Assembly (NCBI RefSeq): GCF_000372725.1
Contig: NW_005200824.1
Span: 46,551 to 95,026 of the forward strand
DNA length: 48,476 nt
Direction of reading: 5' to 3'
DNA from: Emiliania huxleyi CCMP1516
Lineage: Eukaryota; Haptophyta; Isochrysidales; Noelaerhabdaceae
Shown here: one piece after another, positions 1 to 10,861 of the stretch
How the letters are laid out: each line of letters begins with the position of its first letter
Position numbering within the stretch: the first letter of the stretch is position 1
Translations under genes and position numbers: made by a program
The notes under the pieces: generated by a model
Databases searched by the model: none
What the model saw: the letters and a program-made list of their open reading frames with translations, nothing else
Told to the model about the DNA's origin: nothing

Positions 1-322
1 AAGGAAGCGCTGGATCGCCCATGTTATGGCGTTTACCAAACTTGCCCCGACGTTGTCGTATTTGGGAGCCACGGTCCTGCTTTTGTTTTCACGGGTTACG
101 AAGCTGAGTACCGCGTCTGCGACGCGGGCGCCTTGCGGGCAGAGCCCTTAGCCACCCTTTATCTTGCGCGGTCAAAATCAAAAAAAATCGAGCACAATTG
201 CGTTACATGGGCATGGCCGGGGTTTCTGCACCGAACGATCTTACTTTCGGTCTATCGAAAGTGTTGATCGATAAAATTCTTTTGCTCGTGCTTTGCTGGG
301 CGTTGCCCGGCGCTTCGAGATC
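1..322. other. 5' flank of the CDF transporter gene
   Basis: No coding sequence recognised. The only notable element is AAAATTCTTTT at 273-283, 40 bases upstream of the transporter start codon. It is one copy of the AT-rich motif that recurs near gene starts across the window. Confidence 0.4.
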
Positions 323-1447
323 ATGACCTGGTCCGGCACCCTTCGCGCGCCGCTGATCGACCTGGAGCGGCCCGACGAGACCGAGTGGGACTGCCGCGGC
401 TTCGACACACCTCTCCCGCAAGGCGTGCAGCACGTCCACGACGGCAACTTTCAGCTCGTGAGCCCGGCTCCGAGCAACAGCATCCCCACGAGCAAGCCGC
501 GCCCCGAGACGGTGGCCAAGCGGAGGCGCGCGCTGCTCGCCATCGTCTGCTGCACCACCGTCATGCTCATCGAGTTTGGAGGCGGCCTCGCCGCCCACTC
601 CCTCGCCCTGGTCACCGACGCAACGCACATGCTGGCCGACGTGGCGTCATACTGCATCGTCCTCGTCTCGCTCGGCACGGCGTCCAAGGGGCCGTCGGCA
701 AGGGCCTCCTTCGGACTGCTGCGCGCCGAGGTGCTCTGCGGGCTCGGCTCGCTCCTCCTCATCTGGGCCACGGCCGGGGTGCTACTCTACGAGGCGGCCT
801 GGCGCATGTACGATCTCGCATCGTCAGACAACAAGCCGCGCACCGACGGGCCGACCATGCTGGGCGTGGCTGCCCTCGGGCTCGCCTCCAACCTCGGCCT
901 GCTCCTCCTCTTCCGCGGAAGCGGCGACAAGGGCGACGACAGCCACGGGCACAGCCACGGCGGCGGTGACATGTCGACGCGAGCCGCCCTGGTACATGTA
1001 GCGGGGGACGTGGCGCAGAGCGGCGGCGTGCTGATCGCTGCCGCCCTCATCACCTTCGACGGGCAGCGGTGGGTGTGGCTGGACCCCGTCGTCACCGCCG
1101 CAGCCGCCGTCTGGATGCTCTCTGGCACGCTGGGCTTGTTCCGCGAGGCGTACACCGTGCTGATGGAGGCGTCGCCCCCCGACATCGACACGAACGAGCT
1201 GCGGCGCGTGCTCTCTCGAAGAGCGGACGTCACTTCGATCCACTGCTTCCACCTGTGGGCCCTCGCCCCTGGCAAGCTGACGCTCACCGCGCACGTGCTC
1301 TGCGCGCCCTCGTGCGAGGACACAGACGAGGTGCTCGAGGACCTCTGCAAGGTTTGCCAGTACAAGTTCGGTATCCACCACGTCACGTTCCAGGTCACGC
1401 AAGACCGGCGTCTCGTGGGCAACGGCGGACGTCCGTGCGGCCATTGA
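323..1447 (+). CDS. Cation diffusion facilitator (ZnT/SLC30-type) metal transporter
   Basis: An intronless gene of about 374 residues. The start chosen is the first ATG, at 323; the frame is open further upstream but without an ATG. After a hydrophilic N-terminal tail of about 70 residues come six predicted membrane helices. Helix 2 carries the metal-site pattern HxxxD (DATHMLADV) and helix 5 a second HxxxD (VHVAGDVAQ), the signature of zinc-transporting CDF proteins. Between helices 4 and 5 lies a short His-rich loop (HGHSHGGGD), as in ZnT proteins. The C-terminal cytosolic domain begins with HCFHLWALAPGK, close to the conserved HxLHxWxLTxGK block. The expected role is export of Zn2+ (possibly other divalent metals) from the cytosol, at an organelle or plasma membrane, by proton antiport. 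Length fits the family. Metal specificity is inferred from the motifs only. Confidence 0.93.
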   Translation: MTWSGTLRAPLIDLERPDETEWDCRGFDTPLPQGVQHVHDGNFQLVSPAPSNSIPTSKPRPETVAKRRRALLAIVCCTTVMLIEFGGGLAAHSLALVTDATHMLADVASYCIVLVSLGTASKGPSARASFGLLRAEVLCGLGSLLLIWATAGVLLYEAAWRMYDLASSDNKPRTDGPTMLGVAALGLASNLGLLLLFRGSGDKGDDSHGHSHGGGDMSTRAALVHVAGDVAQSGGVLIAAALITFDGQRWVWLDPVVTAAAAVWMLSGTLGLFREAYTVLMEASPPDIDTNELRRVLSRRADVTSIHCFHLWALAPGKLTLTAHVLCAPSCEDTDEVLEDLCKVCQYKFGIHHVTFQVTQDRRLVGNGGRPCGH

Positions 1448-1764
1448 CGTCCGTGCGGCGGCTGCTGAGACTGAGACTGCGCAGCCGGCCGCGCTTCGCC
1501 GCAGACCAGTAACCGATCGAGGGATCGAGGTTGAGTGGGGTGAGTCGTGTCTTGAGTTGTAGGGAGGGGAGGGCAAGGCGAGCGAGGCGGTCTAGCCGCC
1601 GCCACTAGAGAACCCGCCCCCCGCCGTCGTGCGCGTAACATCGGGAGTCAGCGTACATCAACCATGGGGGTGTGCGGTGGTGTGTGGGGGTGCTGCTGCT
1701 GGCTGCACACAAGGTGCAGCGCTGCGGTGTGAGTCGTGAATATTTTACTCCAGTTTCCCATATG

Positions 1765-3006
1765 TCACTGCACCAGGTAGGAACCACACGCAGTGCTGTG
1801 CAGCTCGGCGTCAGCCGCGTAAGTGCCTTGGATCCAGAGCCGGTTCTGCTCGCTCAGCGGCCGCAACTTAATTGTCGACTTGTGCGGCACGTGCGCGCTG
1901 GGCTCGACAAAGCGCTCGAGCGGTGGGACGAGGGACGCGGCCGCTCTGACGAGGTCCTCGCTGAGGGTCTCAACACAAAGAGGTATGATGTGCAGGCTGG
2001 CAGGAGCTTTTGCCAGGTAGTGGTCGTAGACGGGTAGCATAAAGTTCTGTGCGTGGCTCGCAAAAGTGCTCTCCATCGCCGCCGCGTGCAGGGCGTTGCG
2101 CTCGTCACGTAACGCGTCGAGGTAGCGATTGGCGGCATCGGTGCCGTTGAAGTGCGCCCGGAACAGCGTGTTTGTCGTCTTGCTCGATTTGTGGCCCTCG
2201 ACCCGTCGCCGAATCCCAGAGAAGATGCGTGAGGCGGGCGACCGCAGCGCGAGGAAGAGGCGCCGGGCGCCGCGCCGTTGCAGGTCCTTGGCCGTGCAGC
2301 GGTGGTCATGGTGAGCGTGCTCCTGCTCCAAGGCCAGCATGAGCGTCGCAGAGCCGGCGCGCGCGATCGCTAGGTAGCTGGTGGCGCTCCTCCTCGTCAG
2401 CGGCGGCGCTTCGCACCGGCTGAACATCTGCCGATGGCGCACAAAGCGTTCGATGGCAAACCCGCCACTGACGCTCGGCTTGGTTGAGCCACAGAAGAAG
2501 TCGGGCGCGCCCGGTGACAGCTTGCCCACAGTTGCCTCGTCAAGACGCCTTGGGGGGGTGGGCCTCCTCGGCCGCTGGCTGAATGACCGGAGCAGCTGGT
2601 CCAGCCGTTTCGGGCGACCCGACGCGGGTGCCGCCGTGGCATTCCCCTCTGTGCTCCGCGCCGAAGCCAACGCCCCGTGAGAGGGCACGAATGCGTTCTC
2701 GTGTGGCAGCGGCCCGGTCGGGCAGTTCCTATGGGCCCTCAGAAATGGGCACAGGCGTGACCAGCCGGTCGACCGTGACGTCTCCCGGTCGAAAAAGTCG
2801 ATGACCAGCAGGCGCTGCGGTGCCTTTGCAAAGTAGGAGATGATCCCGTCGTTGTGGCGACGGTAGGCGGCTATCCAGGCGGCTCGCGAGGCATTGTGTG
2901 CGCCCAAGAGCTGCGTGTACCGATCCACATTGGACTGCTTCTTCAGCTGACATGTGACCCAATCCCGGATGGACCTCCACCAGTCGGCCTCTGGCCTCAC
3001 TGTCAT
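1765..3006 (-). CDS. Sulfotransferase-like protein, one and a half domains
   Basis: About 413 residues from the ATG at 3006. The C-terminal two thirds form a complete sulfotransferase-like domain: a PAPS 5'-phosphosulfate loop (AIARAGSATLMLAL), then the 3'-phosphate motif (FLALRSPASRIFSGIRRRV), then the usual terminal helix (LWIQGTYAADAELHS). The first 110 residues look like only the C-terminal half of another sulfotransferase domain (LLVIDFFDRETSRSTGWSRL followed by CPFL and a PLPHENAF ending), without its own PAPS loop. So either upstream exons encoding the first loop are missing or the gene is a partial domain fusion. It would transfer sulfate from PAPS to a carbohydrate or protein acceptor, probably in the Golgi, but I see no clear signal anchor in the part present. 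The AT-rich motif AAAAGAATTTTA ends five bases before the ATG. Substrate unknown. Confidence 0.72.
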   Translation of the reverse strand: MTVRPEADWWRSIRDWVTCQLKKQSNVDRYTQLLGAHNASRAAWIAAYRRHNDGIISYFAKAPQRLLVIDFFDRETSRSTGWSRLCPFLRAHRNCPTGPLPHENAFVPSHGALASARSTEGNATAAPASGRPKRLDQLLRSFSQRPRRPTPPRRLDEATVGKLSPGAPDFFCGSTKPSVSGGFAIERFVRHRQMFSRCEAPPLTRRSATSYLAIARAGSATLMLALEQEHAHHDHRCTAKDLQRRGARRLFLALRSPASRIFSGIRRRVEGHKSSKTTNTLFRAHFNGTDAANRYLDALRDERNALHAAAMESTFASHAQNFMLPVYDHYLAKAPASLHIIPLCVETLSEDLVRAAASLVPPLERFVEPSAHVPHKSTIKLRPLSEQNRLWIQGTYAADAELHSTACGSYLVQ

Positions 3007-3010
3007 GTTG

Positions 3011-3118
3011 TAAAATTCTTTTCGACTCACGCGACAGGCGAGGCGCGGGCGACAGCTTCCTCAGAAGCCGTCGCCCGTGTCGTGTCGTGCGGCGCGAGTA
3101 AAATTCTTTTCGACTCAC
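3011..3118. repeat. Duplicated AT-rich 20-mer upstream of the sulfotransferase gene
   Basis: TAAAATTCTTTTCGACTCAC occurs exactly twice, at 3011-3030 and 3099-3118. Read on the minus strand it is GTGAGTCGAAAAGAATTTTA, directly before the sulfotransferase ATG. GTGAGT also resembles a splice donor, so a 5' UTR intron is possible. The downstream copy abuts a poly-C run (3117-3136). Confidence 0.6.
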
Positions 3119-3752
3119 CCCCCCCCCCCCCCCCCCTCCCCCGTCCTTTAGCCTCTTGCGACGCAGGTTCCGACCCTCTGCGTGGCCGACTCACACAGCG
3201 AGCCTTCCTGTCTCCCGGCTGCCGATTCATCAGTCGTGCTCAGCCAAGGTATTGTAGAGACCGACCATATGCACAATATCTTGACTGAGAGCTAAGCCCA
3301 GCATGCAGTTCGACGATCGGCAGCCTCACCGCGGGTCGCGCCGCTGCGCAGCGAGAGCCAGGCTCGCCCGGCGAAGGTGACCAGAGAGCTCTCAACAAAT
3401 ACCAGAAAAAATCAGGGAGCCTCAGGGAGTGCCACTGCCACCACCCAGGCCGCGGGAGCCGATCGGCTGCGCCGAGGACAGCTCCCTCAGTGTGCTCCGC
3501 GGCTCACCAGTGTGCGCCGCGGCGCCGTCCAGCAACTTTGGCGGCCAGCGACCGGTCGAGTTCTTCGACTCAGGAGGAGAGAAAGGTACCGTCTGAAAGG
3601 CATTTTCATGCTCTATTGACTGGCGAAAAAATCCCCCGCCAACTGTTTTCACAGCGGGCGTGATTCACAGGTAAGCTTCGCTCGCAAGAGGTGGAGGACG
3701 GCGCGCTCGCTCAGCCGCAAAACGCGTTATAACCACGAGCGACTACCAGTGC
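3119..3752. other. Intergenic stretch without recognised gene
   Basis: It contains the poly-C run and otherwise ordinary GC-rich sequence between the divergent sulfotransferase and SNARE genes. The short open frames here show no family resemblance. Confidence 0.4.
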
Positions 3753-4264
3753 ATGAGCAATCCTGCCCCGGCCACTGGCATTGCCGCAGTGCCAGATGCG
3801 GGCGCCAGCACCACAAACTACGGCGCCGTGCTCGTGCAGCAGGACAACGTGATGCGCCAGCAGGACGCCGCACTCACCGACCTCTCGCGCTCGATCGGCA
3901 CGCTGCGGACGATGGGCGGGCAAATACACAACGAGCTCACACTGCAGGTGTAGCCCTCCGACCTTCGGGCCGCCTCCCGCGCGACGCGCCTCGCGAGCCA
4001 CACCGCCTCGCCGCGCCCCGCAGAGCAACCTGCTCGATGACCTCGAGCGAGGAGTCGACCGGACGCAGGGGACGCTCGCCTCGCAGCAGGGTCGGATGAA
4101 GAAGCTGCTGCAAAAGACGAAGAACAACTGGCTGTACTGCTCCATCCGTGCGCCCCGCGCCCCCTCGCCCCCGCCGCGCCAGCTGCGCCTGACAGCTACC
4201 GCTCCCCGCAGTCTTGCTCATCGTTGTGCTCTGCATCATCATCTACATCATGCTGACCATCTGA
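3753..4264 (+). CDS. Qc-SNARE, syntaxin-6/Tlg1-like (3 exons)
   Basis: Exons 3753-3947, 4024-4147 and 4212-4264 splice in frame to a protein of 123 residues. Both introns (76 and 64 bases) are canonical GT-AG. The product starts with about 30 disordered residues, then a SNARE helix from [13 protein letters not shown] through [16 protein letters not shown], and ends in a C-terminal anchor ([17 protein letters not shown]). The zero-layer glutamine is Q65, the last codon of exon 1. The pattern (SIGTLRTMG, then EL..Q..LLDDL, then TQ..L) is closest to the C-terminal part of syntaxin 6/10. The expected role is fusion of endosome/trans-Golgi vesicles as a Qc-SNARE. It lacks the N-terminal three-helix domain of syntaxin 6, so it is about as short as Bet1; an upstream exon could still supply that domain. 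No GC donor here, unlike most other genes of the window. Confidence 0.85.
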
Positions 4265-4489
4265 CGGCGGCGATATTAGAGCGCTCTCGCTCGTTGGTTC
4301 CGTTGTGATGTGGTCTCCTTTGGCGCGAGAGAGACCCGCAGAGTGTCTTCGAGACGTTTTTTATATGTAGGATTCCTAGAGTGATCTGATCACTGATGCA
4401 TTTTTTAGCTGTGTATGGCGCACGGCGACGCGGCGCTGGACGGTGGACGTGGACGGTGCTTGATGTACAGCCTTATTGAGGTTGTGCTG

Positions 4490-4492
<3 letters not shown>

Positions 4493-4548
<56 letters not shown>

Positions 4549-4591
4549 CTCTCTCCTCTCGACTCTCGCTCGCTCTCTCTCTCTCTCTCTC
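4493..4591. repeat. (CT)n microsatellite
   Basis: Nearly pure CT dinucleotides from 4493 to 4547 with interrupted CT/CCT to 4591. It lies between the SNARE and PEX19 3' ends. Confidence 0.95.
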
Positions 4592-4744
4592 AAAATAGTC
4601 GAGTGCACAGCCAGGCCGCAGAGCGCTCTCTCTGCGCACAACGCCGCACGCCGCCACGGGTTTCCAGCATCGAGAGTCGTGTGCGGCTGCGGCAGCCGGA
4701 GCCACTCACGAACACGATTCTCTGATCGATATCGCCGCGCCCCC

Positions 4745-6654
<1,910 letters not shown>

Positions 6655-6689
6655 TCGATGGGCGGAGGTAAAAGAGAAATTGCGGCGGG

Positions 6690-7545
6690 CGTGCACTCCG
6701 CACCATGCACAATGCCGCTCTCCCCGCACGCTAGCTCGTTCACCGTCTGCCACGCCACAGCGGTGTGGAGGACGACTGACAAACGCTGCATTTGCAGGCC
6801 GTGCCAATTCTTGGTTGTCCATGTGACCTCGTCCAGGTGTGCTGAGCATGTGAAAGTTTGTTGCTCAGCTGGTTCGCCGCCTCCCTCAGGGAGCTGCGGA
6901 CCTCCTTTCCAAAGCCTCCGAAGCTCTCGAAGTCGAACAAGCGCAGATCGCAATCCTGCTCCCGCGCAAAGCGGTAATCGCCATCCAGCTGCATGAGCGG
7001 CCTCTTGCCTCTTGGGGGCATCCGCGTCCTCCCCCTCCCCTACCTCCCCCGCCTCCGCCTCCTCCTCCTCCTCCTCCTCCTCCGCCACCCGCCGCTGCCG
7101 TCGCTCTCGACGGCGAGTACTTGCCGCGCCCTTTGACCAGATTGAGCAGCCCGGGCTCCGTGTTGCCGAAGCGAACATACGCCCCCTTCCAGCCGAGCTC
7201 TCCGTCGCCGGCCGCGTCCTTGCCCTTGCTCGCAAGCGAGCTCGTGAGCTTCAAATCGGCAACAAGGCGCCTGTGCCCCTTGCCGATGTTTGCCGCCGCC
7301 ACGTCAGGTTGTTTGGGATTACTGTAACTGAGGTGTGCAGTCGGCTCCATCTCGATGATCATGCCCCACGCCGAGCGGAGGGTCTTGACCAGTCGTTTGA
7401 GTAGGAATTTGTGTCTTGTAGCATGCTTCGACCGAGGGTTAACCATCGCGGCGTCGCCGAGGATGTCGTGCAGCTGGCCGTTGGGTGCCCTACACACACG
7501 TCCTCGAGCGCCTGAGCCCCGAGCAGGACACACCTCACGAACCAA
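6690..7545 (-). pseudogene. Degenerate retroelement-like ORF with PD-(D/E)XK-type nuclease region
   Basis: On the minus strand the reading order is: LHDILGDAAMVNPRSKH; then QPDVAAANIGKGHRRL followed by VADLKLTSSLAS (a PD...DxK arrangement); then a simple-repeat (CCT)n interruption near 7050-7085; then FESFGGFGKEV and WTTKNWHGLQ followed by MQRLSVVLHTAVAWQTVNELA. These blocks fall in different frames, so the copy is broken. From memory, similar blocks follow the reverse transcriptase of algal LINE-like elements, but no RT domain is visible here, so the assignment is an inference. About 210 bases (6702-6915) are repeated at 24537-24745. The remnant ends immediately upstream of the PEX19 start, in the same orientation. 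Confidence 0.55.
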
Positions 7546-7737
7546 GCTGCTCTCGCACCTCCTCTCACTAGTTACTCGGTTGGGCTCTCTCCTTTCTATA
7601 CTTCGTCGCTTTCACCGCGTTTGGATGCAAACTTGTGAAATTTTCAGTGAAACGGGGGCGGCCGAAACGTTTCATGTGAAATTCACATGAATTCACATGT
7701 GAAAGTGAAAGGGTGAAATTTCACTCACGAACCCTGG

Positions 7738-8360
7738 TGTTGTGTGCCGTCAGAGTGACTCTCTGTGTGTCAGGGATAGTCAAGGCCGTCCTGCGTCCAT
7801 CAGAGCTCCAGTAAGCTCGGAGACACCCCATTAGCGCGGCTCGACCTCTTTGAGTCAGTCCCTTCCCGGCGGTTTGGCTGTAGAGCCTCTACAACCAACT
7901 CTACTCTACATCGCTCTACAACGCAGGCAGTTCGTCGCACTTGGAGCACTTGGAGTGCGGTCATCAACCTCACGCCCAGGACCGGGGAGCTAAGAAGCGC
8001 ACCCAGTTGGCCGGACGCTCGGCATCGGGTTACGGGCTAGAGAGCCCTAGCCCCGGGGGTGCGCGGTCGCAGGGCCATAACACGTCTCCGAGGGATGGTT
8101 CCGTGTACGCGCGGCGGATGTAGAGCTCTACAGCTCTACAGCGCTCCAGAGCGCTCTACATCTCTACAGCTCTACACAGCGCTCCAGAGCGCTCTGCATC
8201 TCTGCATTCTACACCCTCCCTCAGAATGGACAAAAAAGAAAAACATGACTTTTCCTGCTTTTTCCCGATCGCGACCCAATTCGATCGATGCTCCTCGCTA
8301 CTGCCCACGCCGTGTCCGGCTTCCACGTGGGATCGCACGTGACGTCTGTCGCTGCCCAAG
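7738..8360. repeat. Duplicated non-coding unit, copy A (with insertion)
   Basis: Begins TGTTGTGTGCCGTCAGAG and matches copy B (8857-9272) in several long blocks. They share the start block, an array of CTCTACA / TGTAGAGC palindromes, and a final CACGCCGTGTCCGGCTTCCA block. Copy A contains an extra 169 bases at 7939-8107 that copy B lacks. No coding sequence recognised. Confidence 0.85.
7939..8107. mobile_element. 169-base insertion in duplicated unit A
   Basis: Absent from copy B, where the flanks join as TTCGTCGCGCGGCGG; in copy A the insertion is bordered by CGC on both sides, a possible 3-base target duplication. A related copy lies inverted at about 34861-35028 (shared GTGCGCTTCTTAGCTCCCCGG and CTCCAAGTGCTCCAAGTG on the complementary strand). 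This suggests a small non-autonomous mobile element. Confidence 0.6.
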
Positions 8361-8407
8361 TCGTGAAAGTCGTGATTTCTGGTTGGTTTTCAAAATCTCG
8401 AAATGCC

Positions 8408-8413
<6 letters not shown>

Positions 8414-8460
<47 letters not shown>

Positions 8461-8466
8461 AAGAGA

Positions 8467-8520
<54 letters not shown>

Positions 8521-8540
8521 AGAGAGAGCGAAGAGAGAGA
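8414..8540. repeat. (GA)n microsatellite
   Basis: Nearly pure GA with a few AGAGAAGAG interruptions, between the two copies of the duplicated unit. Confidence 0.95.
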
Positions 8541-8856
8541 GAGTGGTTGCCCAATGGGTGGCAGGTGCCTCTGCTGCTGTGGCATGCCTCACGGCTGCGG
8601 CTCGGCGCGGCGCGTCAGCTCGGCTCGGCGTAGCGATAGTGGCCAGCGCAACTCGCCTGGACTCCAACGCTCAGCCAGGAGCTCCCGCACGCGCTGGCGC
8701 GAGTCATGTGGCGCATGCAACGCGTCTGAATGCTCGCCTCGCCTCGCGCAAATGCGACCGTCCTCGCAGCCGACAGTCCACCGCCTGCTAAAGAAGCACA
8801 GCGACGAATGCGGCACCGGCGACGCATGGCAGGCTGGTCATGACGCAGTTATAGGG

Positions 8857-9272
8857 TGTTGTGTGCCGTCAGAGTGACTCTCTGTGTGTCAGGGATAGTC
8901 AAGGCCGTCCATCAGAGCTCCAGTAAGCTCGGAGACACCCCATTAGCGCGGCTCGACCTCTTTGAGTCAGTGCCTTCCCGGCGGTTTGGCTGTAGAGCCT
9001 CTACAACCAACTCTACTCTACATCGCTCTACAACGCAGGCAGTTCGTCGCGCGGCGGATGTAGAGCTCTACAGCTCTACAGCGCTCCAGAGCGCTCTACA
9101 TCTCTACAGCTCTACACAGCGCTCCAGAGCGCTCTGCATCTCTACAAACAGCTCTCCTACAGATCCTCTACATCCTCTACTCTGACAAAAAAGAAAAACT
9201 GGCGGTTTCCCTGGCCCCACGCCGTGTCCGGCTTCCACGTGGGATCGCACGTGACGTCTGTCGCTGCCCAAG
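8857..9272. repeat. Duplicated non-coding unit, copy B
   Basis: Second copy of the 7738-8360 unit, without the 169-base insertion. It lies directly upstream of the selenoprotein-like gene and could contribute its 5' region. Confidence 0.85.
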
Positions 9273-9394
9273 CCGGCGCTCTGCGCTCGCTGCATCGGTT
9301 GTGTCTGGCAGAGACGTCCAGCGGAGTGGACGTCTCGTTGGAGCCGACGTCAGCCGGCGCGGACTGCGGCTGCGCAGAGCCGCAGGGCGTGGTG

Positions 9395-9999
9395 ATGAAT
9401 GACGTCCGCGTGACGGGCCGCAAGCTACGCAGTATGGTGCTCGCGAACGCCGACAGCCTGTGTGCAGCGCGATTGGCGACGAGGGCAAGGCGGTGGTGAT
9501 CTTCCTCCGCCACCTCGGGTGACCGCTGTGCTGGGACTACGCGCTCAACTGGCCGCGCGAGACGCCGCGTCTCGCCGCCGCCGGCGTCGCGGGTCCGCTC
9601 TTCATCTCTGTCGGCCGTCCCGACCAGCTCAAGCAGTTCCTCGAGGTCAACCCGGAGCTCACGGGCGCAAAGGCTCTGATCGACGACTCGCCCGACTTTG
9701 CCGGCTACAGGGCGGCCGGCTTCAACCTCAAGCTAGGGGAAAAGCAGCTCGAGAAGCCGCCGGACTTCAAGCCGCCCAAGGCCATGGGGATGGGCAAATG
9801 GATGACCTACCTCAAGAATGTGGGCTCGCTCTCGCCCGTGCCCAAGGGCATGAAGTTTGGCGAGTTCCCCGAGGGCGTCAAGGTGCTGGGCGGCACGTAC
9901 GCGATCGACTGCGACGAGGTGCTCTTCGCGCACAGCGACGAGGTGCCGGGCGCCACGCCCAATATCGAGGAGGTGCTGGCGGCAGCCGGGGCAGCCTGA
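9395..9999 (+). CDS. Peroxiredoxin-like (AhpC/TSA, PRXL2/SelU-type) protein, candidate selenoprotein
   Basis: The frame from about 9472 to 9999 is open except for one TGA at 9520. It reads GDEGKAVVIFLRHLG, TGA, PLCWDYALNWPRETP, then a thioredoxin-like fold (LFISVGRPDQLKQFL, ALIDDSPDFAGYRAAGF) and a conserved C-terminal part (VLGGTYAIDCDEVLFAHSD), ending at 9999. In this family the TGA position is the redox cysteine of a CxxC motif, so it would give U-P-L-C: a selenocysteine rather than a stop. A SECIS-like hairpin follows at 10032-10111. The N-terminal part (MNDVRVTGRKLRSMVLANAD from ATG 9395) is in another frame, offset by two bases around GCGCG at 9467-9471; this may be a small indel or a splice. 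A thiol/selenol reductase role in the cytosol or plastid is inferred. If the TGA is a true stop, the gene is broken. Confidence 0.75.
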
Positions 10000-10031
10000 G
10001 CAGTCCTCTGGCCGCGTGCCGATCTCCCTCC

Positions 10032-10111
10032 TTTGCTCGAGCATGACGCCGTCGCCTCCACGCGGGAAACCTCTTCCCCGCCTGGCGACGGCCGAAGGAC
10101 GAGCGAGCAAA
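10032..10111 (+). promoter_or_regulatory. Candidate SECIS element in the 3' UTR
   Basis: It starts 33 bases after the stop codon. Helix I: TTTGCTCG (10032-10039) pairs with CGAGCAAA (10104-10111). Internal loop: ATGA at 10043-10046 faces GA at 10094-10095, the SECIS quartet. Helix II: GCCGTCGCC (10048-10056) pairs with GGCGACGGC (10084-10092), nine perfect pairs. Above it GCGGG (10062-10066) can pair with CCCGC (10077-10081), and AAA (10067-10069) sits in the apical loop. The quartet-to-AA distance (20 bases) is longer than the canonical 10-13, the one feature that does not fit. Confidence 0.65.
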
Positions 10112-10185
10112 AGGAGGTGCGCGGCGCGCGGCATTGCACACGTGATGTTCTGCACATGCGCGAGCCGTGACTGCGAGTTAGGTAA

Positions 10186-10235
10186 GGTAAGGTAAGGCGT
10201 AAGCGGTAAGGTAAAGCAAACTTCTCCACCCCCGT
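10186..10235. repeat. Partial copy of dispersed repeat family 1 (GGTAAGGTAAGG)
   Basis: GGTAAGGTAAGG followed by AACTTCTCCAC; a short degenerate version of the element at 15065-15176, 18260-18394 and 31390-31508. Confidence 0.5.
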
Positions 10236-10530
10236 GTCACTGGGTGTGGGACACTGATCTCTCTTCACACTGTGCACACGACACACCGCGTGACACAAGA
10301 GCGTCAGAGGAGAAATTAATCAGCTGAAGACAACATCCCGCCAGAGTCGCCAGACTATCCCGGATCCTGCTGAACAAGTTCCTCTTGTAGCTCGACCTCG
10401 GTTTGTTATGACCCCCCCCCGATGAACACACCAGTGAGGGTGGGCGAGACGATGGAGGGGTCCCGTAGCATGCGGAATCGACCCTATCCAGTGCTCAAGT
10501 GCTCAAGCAAGCGCCAGCTGTCCGAGGAGG

Positions 10531-10656
10531 CCACCGGCCAAAAGCGCATGTCTTGAAGGTCCGATACTGGAAGCCCATCCATGTAGGCACCTTACACCGG
10601 CCAAAAGCGCATGTCTTGAAGGTCCGATACTGGCAGCCCATATAGGCACCTTACAC
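10531..10656. repeat. Tandem 60-base duplication
   Basis: CACCGGCCAAAAGCGCATGT followed by CTTGAAGGTCCGATACTGG occurs twice in succession, each ending in TAGGCACCTTACACC. No gene is seen between 10112 and 10861. Confidence 0.8.
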
Positions 10657-10861
10657 CAGAGAGAGAGGCCTAGAGAACACAACCCCCTCTCTCTTTTCTC
10701 CCAGTAAGCTAAAAGTACGTACACCAGCGCAGAATTGCGAAGGAGAGCCGTAAAACGCTGAAACGGTTATAACACACGCCCCACTGGCGCAAACCTCCAT
10801 TCCCTGGCCTGCAGACTGCCTTCTTGACACTTGAGAGGGCCTTTGGCACAGGACCCAGCGG

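Noticed and set aside
9520..9522. TGA in the peroxiredoxin-like gene read as an ordinary stop or a sequencing error
   Set aside because: Not excluded, but the exact redox-site position, continued family similarity after it and the SECIS-like hairpin make selenocysteine more likely.
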